This document shows, one piece after another, positions 1 to 5,783 of a stretch of DNA of 6,838 bases; position 1 is the stretch's first letter; each line of letters begins with the position of its first letter. The position numbers were made by a program, and so were the translations under genes. The stretch is from Ruminococcus sp. GTDB taxonomy: Bacteria > Bacillota > Clostridia > Oscillospirales > Ruminococcaceae. The notes beneath the pieces are model-generated. The model was not told the DNA's origin, made no database searches, and was given only the letters and a program-made list of their open reading frames with translations. The stretch spans positions 1 through 6,838 of the forward strand of contig DNLQ01000090.1 of NCBI GenBank assembly GCA_003488415.1, read 5' to 3'.

Positions 1-1
1 G

Positions 2-1585
2 TCTGCCTGCGTCCTTATAGGAGCAGCGGCGGCTCCACACACGGTACAGAAATGCGGCAGGTATGCAGATACTCTCACTGCAAACGCTGCCGAGGACTAT
101 CACTCGTGGAGACAGAATGATCCAAGATGGGCTGAGATACCTATGGGAGTCTATAATGTGGCTTCTGTGGGCTGTCTTTCCACCTCCCTCTCAATGATAG
201 CTGTTATGTCCGGTGCAAGAAGCTCCGACAGCTTTGATCCGGGCGTGTTCGTGAACAGCATGAACAGCATAGGCGCATTCAACGAGTGGGGCGGCATATC
301 GAGCTGGGGCTCGATATACAAGGTGATACCGGAGTTTTCAGAATTTGGCAGCAGATATTTCTCCGGCACCACTGAGAGCGAAAAGGCTCAGGAGATCAAG
401 GCTCTTATGGAGCAGGGGTACTACGTTATCGTCAATGTCAATACTCATCACTGGGTAGTGGCTGAGGGTGTTTCCGGCGATAAGGTGTACATGATCGATC
501 CGGCTAAGGACGAAAGGGATATGTTTGCAGTGTACGGCAGCGGGGCGGTAGAGTATATGGTGCTGAAAAGCAGCGGAACTCCCGTATCAGGCTTTGTGAC
601 TGCCGGACCTGTATCTGTTCCCGATACTTCTTCTCTGCCGGCAGGGGCTGCCGGGGACGCTCCTGCTGAGAGTGTGAAGTATGATCCGTCTATCACTATC
701 AATGTTACAGACATCCCTGAAAAGACAGTATACTTTGCAGGCGAGGCTCTTGACCTGACCGGAGGTGCGGCTCAGGTGACCTATGTCGATCCCGACAGGG
801 GAGAGATAAGACTAAGGAGCGAGGCTATGAACGGAGTGACACACAGCTATTCTGTGGATACCTCCGAAGTTGATATGGACGTTCCCGGTGAGTACGACGT
901 GAGGATCATTGCCTATACCGATCACGCAAGTACTGAGGAGAGCTTCAGTATCACGGTAAAGGAAGCTCCGGTGACTACTGTTGTACCTGTAACCACTGCC
1001 GTGGTGACTACAAAGGCAGTTGCGGCGGCTGCGGCGGCAGTATCATCTGAGAAGCCGGCGCCTGAAAAGGAGTCAGCAGCAACGACCGCAGCAGCTTTAA
1101 CTACTGCGGTGTCGGCAACAACAGCCGTATCTGCTGCCGGATCAACAGCAGCTCCGGCAGAGACTGAGAAAGAACCGCTTGTATCTGAGTACTATTACTG
1201 CGGCAGCGACAGTATAAGCGTTGTTTCTGCTCCGTGTACCTCAGATATCGTAACAACGGTTTCCGACGGATGTGTCGTAACAGTAAACGAGATAGTAGAC
1301 GGCTACGGTCATGTTGTCTCAGATGACATAGACGGCTGGGTAGACCTTACAGGAATGACTCCTGCGGGAGCTCCTGCGGAGACAGCTGCCGGAGACATCA
1401 ACGGCGACGGTATAGTCGATATCTACGATCTTACGATGCTCAATGATTACCTTGACTGCTTCGGCAGACTGCCTGAGGGCTTTTCGGTACTTCGTGAGCA
1501 GGAGCTGAAGTCAGCCGACATAAACGGTGACGGATGCGTGGATTCAGAGGATGTGCTCCTCTACCTTATGATAATCTGCGGCTGA
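2..1585 (+). CDS. Secreted C39-like cysteine peptidase with Ig-like, SH3-like and type I dockerin domains (5' partial)
   Basis: Exported, probably cellulosome-attached, papain-fold cysteine peptidase. The frame is open from the window's left edge, so the true start lies upstream; 527 residues are visible. Residues 1-30 look like the end of a signal peptide: a hydrophobic run (CVLIGAAAA), then an Ala-rich stretch ending near ANAA. The peptidase domain (about 34-190) has QNDPRW (Gln38), the catalytic Cys58 in SVGCLSTS, His150 in THHWVV and Asp166 in MIDPA, the layout of the Peptidase_C39_2 family. An Ig-like beta domain (about 230-321) follows, then a Thr/Ala/Val-rich linker (about 323-392), an SH3-like domain (about 395-452, ending GWVDL) and a dockerin (about 464-527). 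The inner ATG at 143 is not the start: conserved residues precede it. prmA begins 32 nt downstream with no terminator between. Family membership and the catalytic residues are seen in the sequence. The substrate is unknown, and a role in processing cellulosomal or cell-surface proteins is inference. Confidence 0.88.
   Translation, partial: SACVLIGAAAAPHTVQKCGRYADTLTANAAEDYHSWRQNDPRWAEIPMGVYNVASVGCLSTSLSMIAVMSGARSSDSFDPGVFVNSMNSIGAFNEWGGISSWGSIYKVIPEFSEFGSRYFSGTTESEKAQEIKALMEQGYYVIVNVNTHHWVVAEGVSGDKVYMIDPAKDERDMFAVYGSGAVEYMVLKSSGTPVSGFVTAGPVSVPDTSSLPAGAAGDAPAESVKYDPSITINVTDIPEKTVYFAGEALDLTGGAAQVTYVDPDRGEIRLRSEAMNGVTHSYSVDTSEVDMDVPGEYDVRIIAYTDHASTEESFSITVKEAPVTTVVPVTTAVVTTKAVAAAAAAVSSEKPAPEKESAATTAAALTTAVSATTAVSAAGSTAAPAETEKEPLVSEYYYCGSDSISVVSAPCTSDIVTTVSDGCVVTVNEIVDGYGHVVSDDIDGWVDLTGMTPAGAPAETAAGDINGDGIVDIYDLTMLNDYLDCFGRLPEGFSVLREQELKSADINGDGCVDSEDVLLYLMIICG
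1391..1582 (+). other. Type I dockerin domain at the C-terminus of the peptidase
   Basis: Two calcium-binding loops of the F-hand type are readable: DINGDGIVDIYD (about 1397-1432) and DINGDGCVDSED (about 1520-1555), each followed by a short helix. Dockerins bind cohesin modules on scaffoldin proteins and so place an enzyme in the cellulosome or on the cell surface. Positions 10-11 of the loops, which usually set cohesin specificity, are Ile-Tyr in the first and Ser-Glu in the second, so the two halves are not equivalent. The spacer between loops is about 29 residues, against about 20 in classic Clostridium thermocellum dockerins. The protein ends right after the second helix. Confidence 0.9.
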
Positions 1586-1593
1586 GGTCCGCA

Positions 1594-1620
1594 GGAAGAA
1601 AGGATGGAAATTCACTAATG
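1594..1620 (+). promoter_or_regulatory. prmA ribosome binding region with a possible 4-codon upstream ORF
   Basis: A purine-rich stretch (GGAAGAAAGGA, 1594-1604) serves prmA, but its last AAGGA is 13 nt from the ATG at 1618, which is long. Inside it an ATG at 1604 opens a tiny frame, ATG GAA ATT CAC TAA (1604-1618), whose stop overlaps the prmA start as TAATG. GGAAG at 1594-1598 is 5 nt from that ATG. This layout would allow termination-reinitiation coupling, but a mini-ORF this short can easily arise by chance. Confidence 0.3.
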
Positions 1621-2592
1621 GAGTGGACTGAGGTGAATATCTATACCGCTACAGCGGCTATAGAGCTTCTTACAGCAAAGCTCCTTGACATAGGAGTCAA
1701 GGGTTTTGCCATCAAGGACGCTGAGGATTTCAACGAGTTCCTTGAAAATAAGAACGGTCAGTGGGATTACATTGAGGAGGACCTGATGCAGCTCTCCTCA
1801 TGTGAGACCTGTATCACAGTCTATCTTCCCGGCAACAGTCAGGGAGCGGATATGCTTTCAGCTATCCGCTCTATGCTGGCTGAGGTAAAGAGTGCTGACA
1901 GGGAAGGAAATTACGGAAGACTTGAGGCTGAGCTGTCAAGTATCCGTGAGGAGGACTGGGCAAATAACTGGAAGCAGTACTTCAAGCCTATAACCGTAGG
2001 AGAGAAGCTGATAGTAAAGCCTTCCTGGGAGGAGCTTGAGGATACCGGGGGAAGAAAGGTGCTGGAGATAGATCCGGCGTCCAGCTTCGGTACAGGTCAG
2101 CACCATACCACAAGGCTGTGTCTGGAGCTTCTGGAGGACTGTGTGTCAGAGGGCAGTCATGTACTCGATCTGGGCTGCGGCAGCGGCATACTCTCCATAG
2201 GAGCGATACTCCTGGGAGCTGCTGATGCTGTTGCAGTGGACATAGACCAGAACGCTGCGGCGACTGCTGCGGAGAACGCTGAAAAGAACGGTATCCCCGC
2301 AGACCGCTACAGGACTTACTACGGCAATATCATAGATGACGAGAAGCTCTCTGCGGAGATAGAGTCTCCCCTGGGCGGATATGACGTCATCACCGCAAAC
2401 ATAGTTGCGGACGTGCTGATCGCCATGAAGGATCACTTCCGACGCTACCTCAGAAAAGGCGGTACCCTTATCATATCGGGTATCATCGAGGAGCGTATGG
2501 AGGAGGTGCTTTCCGCAGTTGAGGCTGTGGGCTTCACCAGACTGAGAGTCAGTGTGAAGGAAGGCTGGGCAGCAGCTGAATTCAGGCTATAA
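1618..2592 (+). CDS. prmA: Ribosomal protein L11 methyltransferase PrmA
   Basis: Cytoplasmic SAM-dependent enzyme that trimethylates lysines and the N-terminal amine of ribosomal protein L11; it is usually dispensable. The 324 residues fit the family (about 290-320). The N-terminal substrate-recognition domain opens with MEWTEVNIYT, and the family's tryptophan-rich segment EEDWANNWKQYFKP sits at 111-124. FGTGQHHTT (157-165) corresponds to the PrmA signature FGTGTHPTT with Gln and His replacing Thr and Pro. The SAM-binding motif VLDLGCGSG is at 182-190, the acidic strand end VDID at 207-210, and TANIVADVL (259-267) matches the family's NANIL-type catalytic-loop motif. The ATG at 1618 is chosen because conserved sequence starts there; the frame opens further upstream (1534) inside the peptidase gene but carries no family sequence. 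It lies 32 nt after the peptidase stop, so cotranscription is likely. The dnaJ and rsmE neighbours common in Firmicutes are not in this window. Confidence 0.95.
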   Translation: MEWTEVNIYTATAAIELLTAKLLDIGVKGFAIKDAEDFNEFLENKNGQWDYIEEDLMQLSSCETCITVYLPGNSQGADMLSAIRSMLAEVKSADREGNYGRLEAELSSIREEDWANNWKQYFKPITVGEKLIVKPSWEELEDTGGRKVLEIDPASSFGTGQHHTTRLCLELLEDCVSEGSHVLDLGCGSGILSIGAILLGAADAVAVDIDQNAAATAAENAEKNGIPADRYRTYYGNIIDDEKLSAEIESPLGGYDVITANIVADVLIAMKDHFRRYLRKGGTLIISGIIEERMEEVLSAVEAVGFTRLRVSVKEGWAAAEFRL

Positions 2593-2663
2593 TCTGTCAG
2601 CAGCGCAGGAACGTACCGGCAGCAATGCTCCATACAGTGCAGTGGTGCAGCAGCGGAGTACGC

Positions 2664-2691
2664 TTGATACGCTAAGGCAATGAATTATAAA
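2664..2691 (+). promoter_or_regulatory. Possible sigma-70-type promoter for the unknown gene at 2717
   Basis: TTGATA (2664-2669) and TATAAA (2686-2691) are separated by 16 nt and match the housekeeping -35 and -10 consensus at five of six positions each. They lie in the only A/T-rich part of the 124-nt gap after prmA. Transcription would begin near 2698, leaving a very short leader before the Shine-Dalgarno site at 2701. The rest of the gap (2593-2663) shows no clear hairpin terminator and no ORF. Readthrough from prmA is an alternative. Confidence 0.35.
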
Positions 2692-2700
2692 TTATACAGC

Positions 2701-2706
2701 AAGGAG
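2701..2706 (+). promoter_or_regulatory. Shine-Dalgarno site that selects the GTG start at 2717
   Basis: AAGGAG is a strong ribosome binding site. It ends only 1 nt before the ATG at 2708, too close to serve it, but 10 nt before the in-frame GTG at 2717. The start is therefore placed at the GTG. Confidence 0.75.
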
Positions 2707-2716
2707 AATGATACAA

Positions 2717-3895
2717 GTGGCATTATTCAAGAAAAAGGACAAGCAGAACGAAGGAGCAGCAGAGAATAAGCAGACTGATGTAAAGGCTCTTGCTCTTGAG
2801 GCTCTCAACAATAAGCTCAACGGTCACCTTTATGATGACTGCATCATCATGCCCAGAGGCGGCTACACCATTGACATCAATGTTGCAAGACAGCAGGAAA
2901 AAGAAGGCATCAAGATGGCGCAGTTCGTATACATCATCAGACATGATGATTTTGACGAGGCTATCATCGAGCCTACAGACGCTCAGGGACAGACCTGGGA
3001 GGAGGCTGCCGATGTAGCATCACGTATGTTCATGGGAAGCATCTGGCACTGTATAGATCAGTCCAATCAGAGAAAGAGTCCGATACCTGTATCCGTTGAT
3101 TATCTGGGACAGCACTATGACTTTGATATGTTCAGTCAGTCTGTCGTAAGAGTAGGCGTATCTGAAGAGAAGGAGCCTACAATGCTGGTAAACTTTATCA
3201 GAGACCAGATACCCAAGTATCTTGGCTCAAAGAAGTACTACTGGCTGAGGATATTCGTTGCACGCTTCAACAACAACAAGATCGCAGAGGTGCGTGTGAA
3301 CGGATCTATATGCGTTGAGCTGTCACAGTACTTCCAGGAGTATGTTGATTCAATGGACGCTGACGGCAAGTTCGTAAGCGAGAAGCAGTACGCATTCTTT
3401 GTACAGCACGAGGACGACAAGTGTCCCTTTGACAAGGATACAGTTATTAATGCAGCCAAGGAAGCTATCAGCCTTATGGTAAAGATCAAGAACCGTGAGG
3501 ACTACGAGGCTATGGCAGAGAAGCTGGTTGAGATGACAGGAAACAAGGGACTTGCTGCTGAGATACGCATATTCATCCCTGAGATACTCGCAAAGCTGAC
3601 TCTTGGATTCCGTGAGGGCGACAAGCTCTACCTTATCCAGGATGAAGGTCAGGTAGAGTTCAGAAAGACACAGCTCCGCTCCTACTTCTACATACAGCAG
3701 GTAGTGCTTGAGTTCCTTTCAAAGCATCCTGCAACCGAAGAGGTACAGAGCATAGTCTACAACAGCGTTGCCTTCAAGGAGATGAGGAAGGTGCTTGAGG
3801 ACGCAAAGAAGGCAGGGCAGGAGGTTCAGCCCGGAGATCTCTTTGTACCCGGTACAGCCTACAAGATAGCAGAGGAAAACTATTTCGTATGGTAA
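2717..3895 (+). CDS. Conserved hypothetical protein, 392 residues (possibly DUF6348-related)
   Basis: Function unknown; I do not recognise an enzyme signature. With the GTG start the protein begins MALFKKKDKQ. It has no signal peptide or membrane segment and is rich in charged residues, so it should be a soluble cytoplasmic protein. An N-terminal basic tail (about 1-20) leads to an alpha/beta region with MPRGGYTIDI (45-54), an acidic stretch HDDFDEAIIEP (76-86) and a Trp/Cys segment GSIWHC (107-112). The middle has basic and aromatic segments (SKKYYWLRIFVARF, 171-184), and the C-terminal half (about 240-367) looks mainly helical before ending NYFVW. From memory, the N-terminal half resembles proteins labelled DUF6348 in Ruminococcus genomes; this is unverified. 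Base composition and codon use match the neighbours, giving no sign of recent transfer. A possible promoter precedes it and a strong hairpin terminator follows, so it may be a single-gene unit. Confidence 0.8.
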   Translation: MALFKKKDKQNEGAAENKQTDVKALALEALNNKLNGHLYDDCIIMPRGGYTIDINVARQQEKEGIKMAQFVYIIRHDDFDEAIIEPTDAQGQTWEEAADVASRMFMGSIWHCIDQSNQRKSPIPVSVDYLGQHYDFDMFSQSVVRVGVSEEKEPTMLVNFIRDQIPKYLGSKKYYWLRIFVARFNNNKIAEVRVNGSICVELSQYFQEYVDSMDADGKFVSEKQYAFFVQHEDDKCPFDKDTVINAAKEAISLMVKIKNREDYEAMAEKLVEMTGNKGLAAEIRIFIPEILAKLTLGFREGDKLYLIQDEGQVEFRKTQLRSYFYIQQVVLEFLSKHPATEEVQSIVYNSVAFKEMRKVLEDAKKAGQEVQPGDLFVPGTAYKIAEENYFVW

Positions 3896-3923
3896 TTGCA
3901 TCCATATAGCTGTAATAACAATT

Positions 3924-3957
3924 AAAGCCTTACAGAGTACAGCTCTGTAAGGCTTTT
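3924..3957. terminator. Rho-independent terminator between convergent genes, probably bidirectional
   Basis: AAAGCCTTACAGAG (3924-3937) pairs perfectly with CTCTGTAAGGCTTT (3943-3956), giving a 14-bp stem with a 5-nt loop (TACAG). On the plus strand the stem runs into TTTTGTGTTTCTT, a usable U tract, 28 nt after the stop of the 392-residue protein gene. On the minus strand it starts 8 nt after the GH3 stop and is followed by TTTAATTGTT, a weaker U-rich tail. It fits a shared terminator for both converging units. Confidence 0.9.
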
Positions 3958-3964
3958 GTGTTTC

Positions 3965-5173
3965 TTATAGGATACCGGTCACGTCCTTCTTTTCAAGTAT
4001 CCGGAGGACGCTCTCGTTTATACGCTCTTCGCTTATATCACCGTTATTCACAGCGTTCTCGACGCCTGCAACAGCGGCGGCAGTATCGTTTGGCATAAGT
4101 ATCATGTCTGCTCCTGCCTGTACTGCCATGACCGCAGCAGTATCGGCAGTATAGTTGTCGGCTATTGCTCCCATGGAGTGAGAGTCTGTGATGACAAGTC
4201 CTTCAAACCCAAGTTCACCTCTGAGCCAGTCGGTAATGACCTTATGTGAAAGGTCGCCGGGGAGGTCGTCTTCTGCACCGGTGGTTATCTGATGCCCCAC
4301 CATAACGAAGTCTGCACCGGCTCTGATACCGCCATTGAATGCCTTGAACTCAGTATCACGCAGGTCTTCAAGGCTTCTCTCGATAATGACTGAGCCGTAA
4401 TGGGTATTGGCTCCGCCTGCGCCAAGTCCGGGGAAATGCTTCAGTGCCGAGCATATCCCCTCGGAGTGAAGTCCGTCCGAGACTGCGGCGGACATTGCTG
4501 AAACGATCTCCGGATCAGTGCTGAAAATGCGTGGGCCAAGCTCGTTGTAGGGATTGATATTCACGTCGCAGACAGGAGCGAAGTCCAGATTGAAGCCGTA
4601 AGCTGCAAGATCCTGACCTATGGCAGCGCCTGCACCGAATGCTGCATCGTAGTCGTTGAGACTGCCGTAGTTTACCATATCCGTTACCGGATTCTCGCTC
4701 AGCTTCCACTGTACACGGGAGATAGTTCCGCCTTCCTCGTCAACGGAGATAAATCCCCCGATACCGTATCTGTGAGTCATATCCCCAAGATCTGAGTTGA
4801 GGGCAGTGAGCTGCTCTGGGTCGATGATGTTCTTGTCAAAGAGAATGAATCCTCCTACCGGAAAGGCGTCGTAGCTTGCCTGTACCCTTTCGTCGTAGTA
4901 TGTGACCTCGTCGTAGCCTGTGAGCTGCTCGGGAGTGACGATGAACATCTGGCAGACCTTCTGGTGAAGATCCATTTTTTCAAGCTGTTCTTCGGCTTTG
5001 CTTGGGGGAGGTTCTGTAGGCGGCTCTGTTGGCGCTTCGGTCGGAGGAAGTGTCTCAGCCTCAGTAACAGGCTCTGCCGGGAGCTGTGAGGACTCTGTAT
5101 CGGGAGTCCTTACCGAGCAGCCTGTTGTCAGCAGCATAACAGCCGCTGCAAGTATTTTCAATTTTCGATCCAT
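3965..5173 (-). CDS. GH3 beta-N-acetylhexosaminidase-like lipoprotein (NagZ type)
   Basis: Membrane-anchored extracellular glycoside hydrolase of family 3, predicted to remove beta-linked GlcNAc from peptidoglycan fragments or related glycans. The 402 residues begin with a lipoprotein signal peptide: MDRKLK, a hydrophobic core and lipobox LTTGC with Cys19 as lipidation site. A Thr/Pro/Glu-rich stalk (about 32-57) follows, then one GH3 TIM-barrel domain (about 60-396). Visible motifs are VDEEGG (144-149, sugar binding), KHFPGLG (245-251), NTH (256-258) and the nucleophile Asp330 in VITDSHSM. In Bacillus NagZ the acid/base pair is Asp and His in a DSH motif; here Asp is replaced by Asn256 while His258 is kept. 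The start at 5173 is chosen because GGAGGG lies 8 nt upstream and the signal peptide begins there; the in-frame ATG at 5215 would add 14 charged residues before it. The upstream DUF5662-like gene ends 32 nt before. A related hexosaminidase activity on another glycan is possible. Confidence 0.9.
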   Translation of the reverse strand: MDRKLKILAAAVMLLTTGCSVRTPDTESSQLPAEPVTEAETLPPTEAPTEPPTEPPPSKAEEQLEKMDLHQKVCQMFIVTPEQLTGYDEVTYYDERVQASYDAFPVGGFILFDKNIIDPEQLTALNSDLGDMTHRYGIGGFISVDEEGGTISRVQWKLSENPVTDMVNYGSLNDYDAAFGAGAAIGQDLAAYGFNLDFAPVCDVNINPYNELGPRIFSTDPEIVSAMSAAVSDGLHSEGICSALKHFPGLGAGGANTHYGSVIIERSLEDLRDTEFKAFNGGIRAGADFVMVGHQITTGAEDDLPGDLSHKVITDWLRGELGFEGLVITDSHSMGAIADNYTADTAAVMAVQAGADMILMPNDTAAAVAGVENAVNNGDISEERINESVLRILEKKDVTGIL

Positions 5174-5181
5174 AGATATTT

Positions 5182-5187
5182 CCCTCC
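5182..5187 (-). promoter_or_regulatory. Shine-Dalgarno site fixing the GH3 start
   Basis: On the minus strand GGAGGG is followed by AAATATCT (8 nt) and the ATG at 5173. This near-ideal spacing, together with the signal peptide that begins at that ATG, rules against the in-frame ATG at 5215, which lies inside the preceding gene. Confidence 0.85.
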
Positions 5188-5205
5188 GGAGACGGGGGCG
5201 TTCCG

Positions 5206-5763
5206 TTATTTCCACCCGTTCCTTCTGAACTGTCTGACTCTTCTGCGGATATACCTGAAGGTATAGTCCTCACCCTTTTCGCTGAGCATACGCAGAAGAA
5301 ATTCCAGTTTGTTTTTTGTCTGTTCCTCGATGATGCGCTTGTTCTTGGCACGGAGGAAGTAATTGAGCGGACAGGAATCATTGTACTTCTCGCCGTTGTA
5401 GATCTTTGAAGCTGCCACACGGTCGCAGAACATCTCAAATATGTATTTATCCGGCATTTTCACAGGTTCGAGCTTACCTGTAGCCGTGCTGTAATCCGTC
5501 CAGTACTCGAAATGGTGGCGGTTGCGTCCCTTGTGGTGCATCCATGCCTTGGAGTAGCCGTAAAGCTCACGTTCCTTTTCATTCGGGCTTCTGTCGCCCT
5601 GATAGCACATTACTCCGGGGATGAACTCAGTGGGGGAGAATTTGGAAAGGTCATGAAGAAGCCCGCGTACCGGTATACCTGCTTTGAAACAGTGGATCAT
5701 CACCTTATGTCTGTGACCGAGGACTGTTCTGGTATGACCGATAAACTTATTGAAGAGATCCAT
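5206..5763 (-). CDS. DUF5662-like protein with His/Asp motifs
   Basis: Small, probably cytoplasmic protein of 185 residues whose biochemical function is not established. It resembles the DUF5662 family of Clostridia (recognised from memory of motifs). Visible motifs include an N-terminal HTRTVLGHRHKVM, then GIPVRGLLHDLSKFSPTEF with His37-Asp38, MHHKGRNRHHFEYW with His76-His77 and His83-His84, and Asp114 in FCDRV. The early His, the HD pair, later His residues and a helical Asp recall metal-dependent HD-domain phosphohydrolases; that link is inference. The C-terminal tail is very basic (RYIRRRVRQFRR). There is no signal peptide. The start at 5763 is preferred because GGAAAGG lies 11 nt upstream; the ATG at 5772 is only 2 nt from it and would add three residues. 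It begins 20 nt after the LacI-type gene and ends 32 nt before the GH3 gene, so it probably belongs to one operon with both. Confidence 0.85.
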   Translation of the reverse strand: MDLFNKFIGHTRTVLGHRHKVMIHCFKAGIPVRGLLHDLSKFSPTEFIPGVMCYQGDRSPNEKERELYGYSKAWMHHKGRNRHHFEYWTDYSTATGKLEPVKMPDKYIFEMFCDRVAASKIYNGEKYNDSCPLNYFLRAKNKRIIEEQTKNKLEFLLRMLSEKGEDYTFRYIRRRVRQFRRNGWK

Positions 5764-5774
5764 GTTCTGCATCG

Positions 5775-5781
5775 CCTTTCC
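5775..5781 (-). promoter_or_regulatory. Shine-Dalgarno site for the DUF5662-like gene
   Basis: GGAAAGG on the minus strand lies between the LacI-type stop codon and two closely spaced ATGs. It is 2 nt from the first (5772) and 11 nt from the second (5763), which favours the second as the start. Confidence 0.6.
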
Positions 5782-5783
5782 GG

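Noticed and set aside
971..1177. Repetitive Thr/Ala/Val codons as a possible DNA repeat array or CRISPR
   Set aside because: The bases vary between units and stay in frame; it is a protein linker of low complexity, not a DNA repeat array.
1534..1617. N-terminal extension of PrmA from the ATG at 1534
   Set aside because: It lies inside the dockerin coding region and encodes no family sequence; PrmA homology starts at 1618.
2146..2436. 96-codon minus-strand frame inside prmA
   Set aside because: Fully antisense to the SAM-binding domain coding region, with no domain signature.
2593..2663. Possible terminator or riboswitch after prmA
   Set aside because: Only short scattered complementary words (such as TGCA pairs) and no U tract; no known riboswitch core was recognised.
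5184..5191. CTCCGGAG palindrome at the GH3 ribosome site as an operator
   Set aside because: Only 8 bp, does not extend outward, and is explained by the Shine-Dalgarno sequence; LacI operators are normally longer.
5174..5215. N-terminal extension of the GH3 protein from the ATG at 5215
   Set aside because: It would put 14 charged residues before the signal peptide and overlap the previous gene; the site at 5173 has an ideal Shine-Dalgarno.
4998..5228. Plus-strand frame encoding a Gly/Ser/Val repeat-like peptide
   Set aside because: It is the antisense of the Thr/Pro/Glu-rich stalk of the GH3 lipoprotein, so the repeat look is a by-product.
5061..5438. 125-codon minus-strand frame overlapping the DUF5662-like end and the GH3 start
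   Set aside because: It is an alternate frame of two recognised genes, with a Ser/Arg/Thr-rich low-complexity translation and no family motif.
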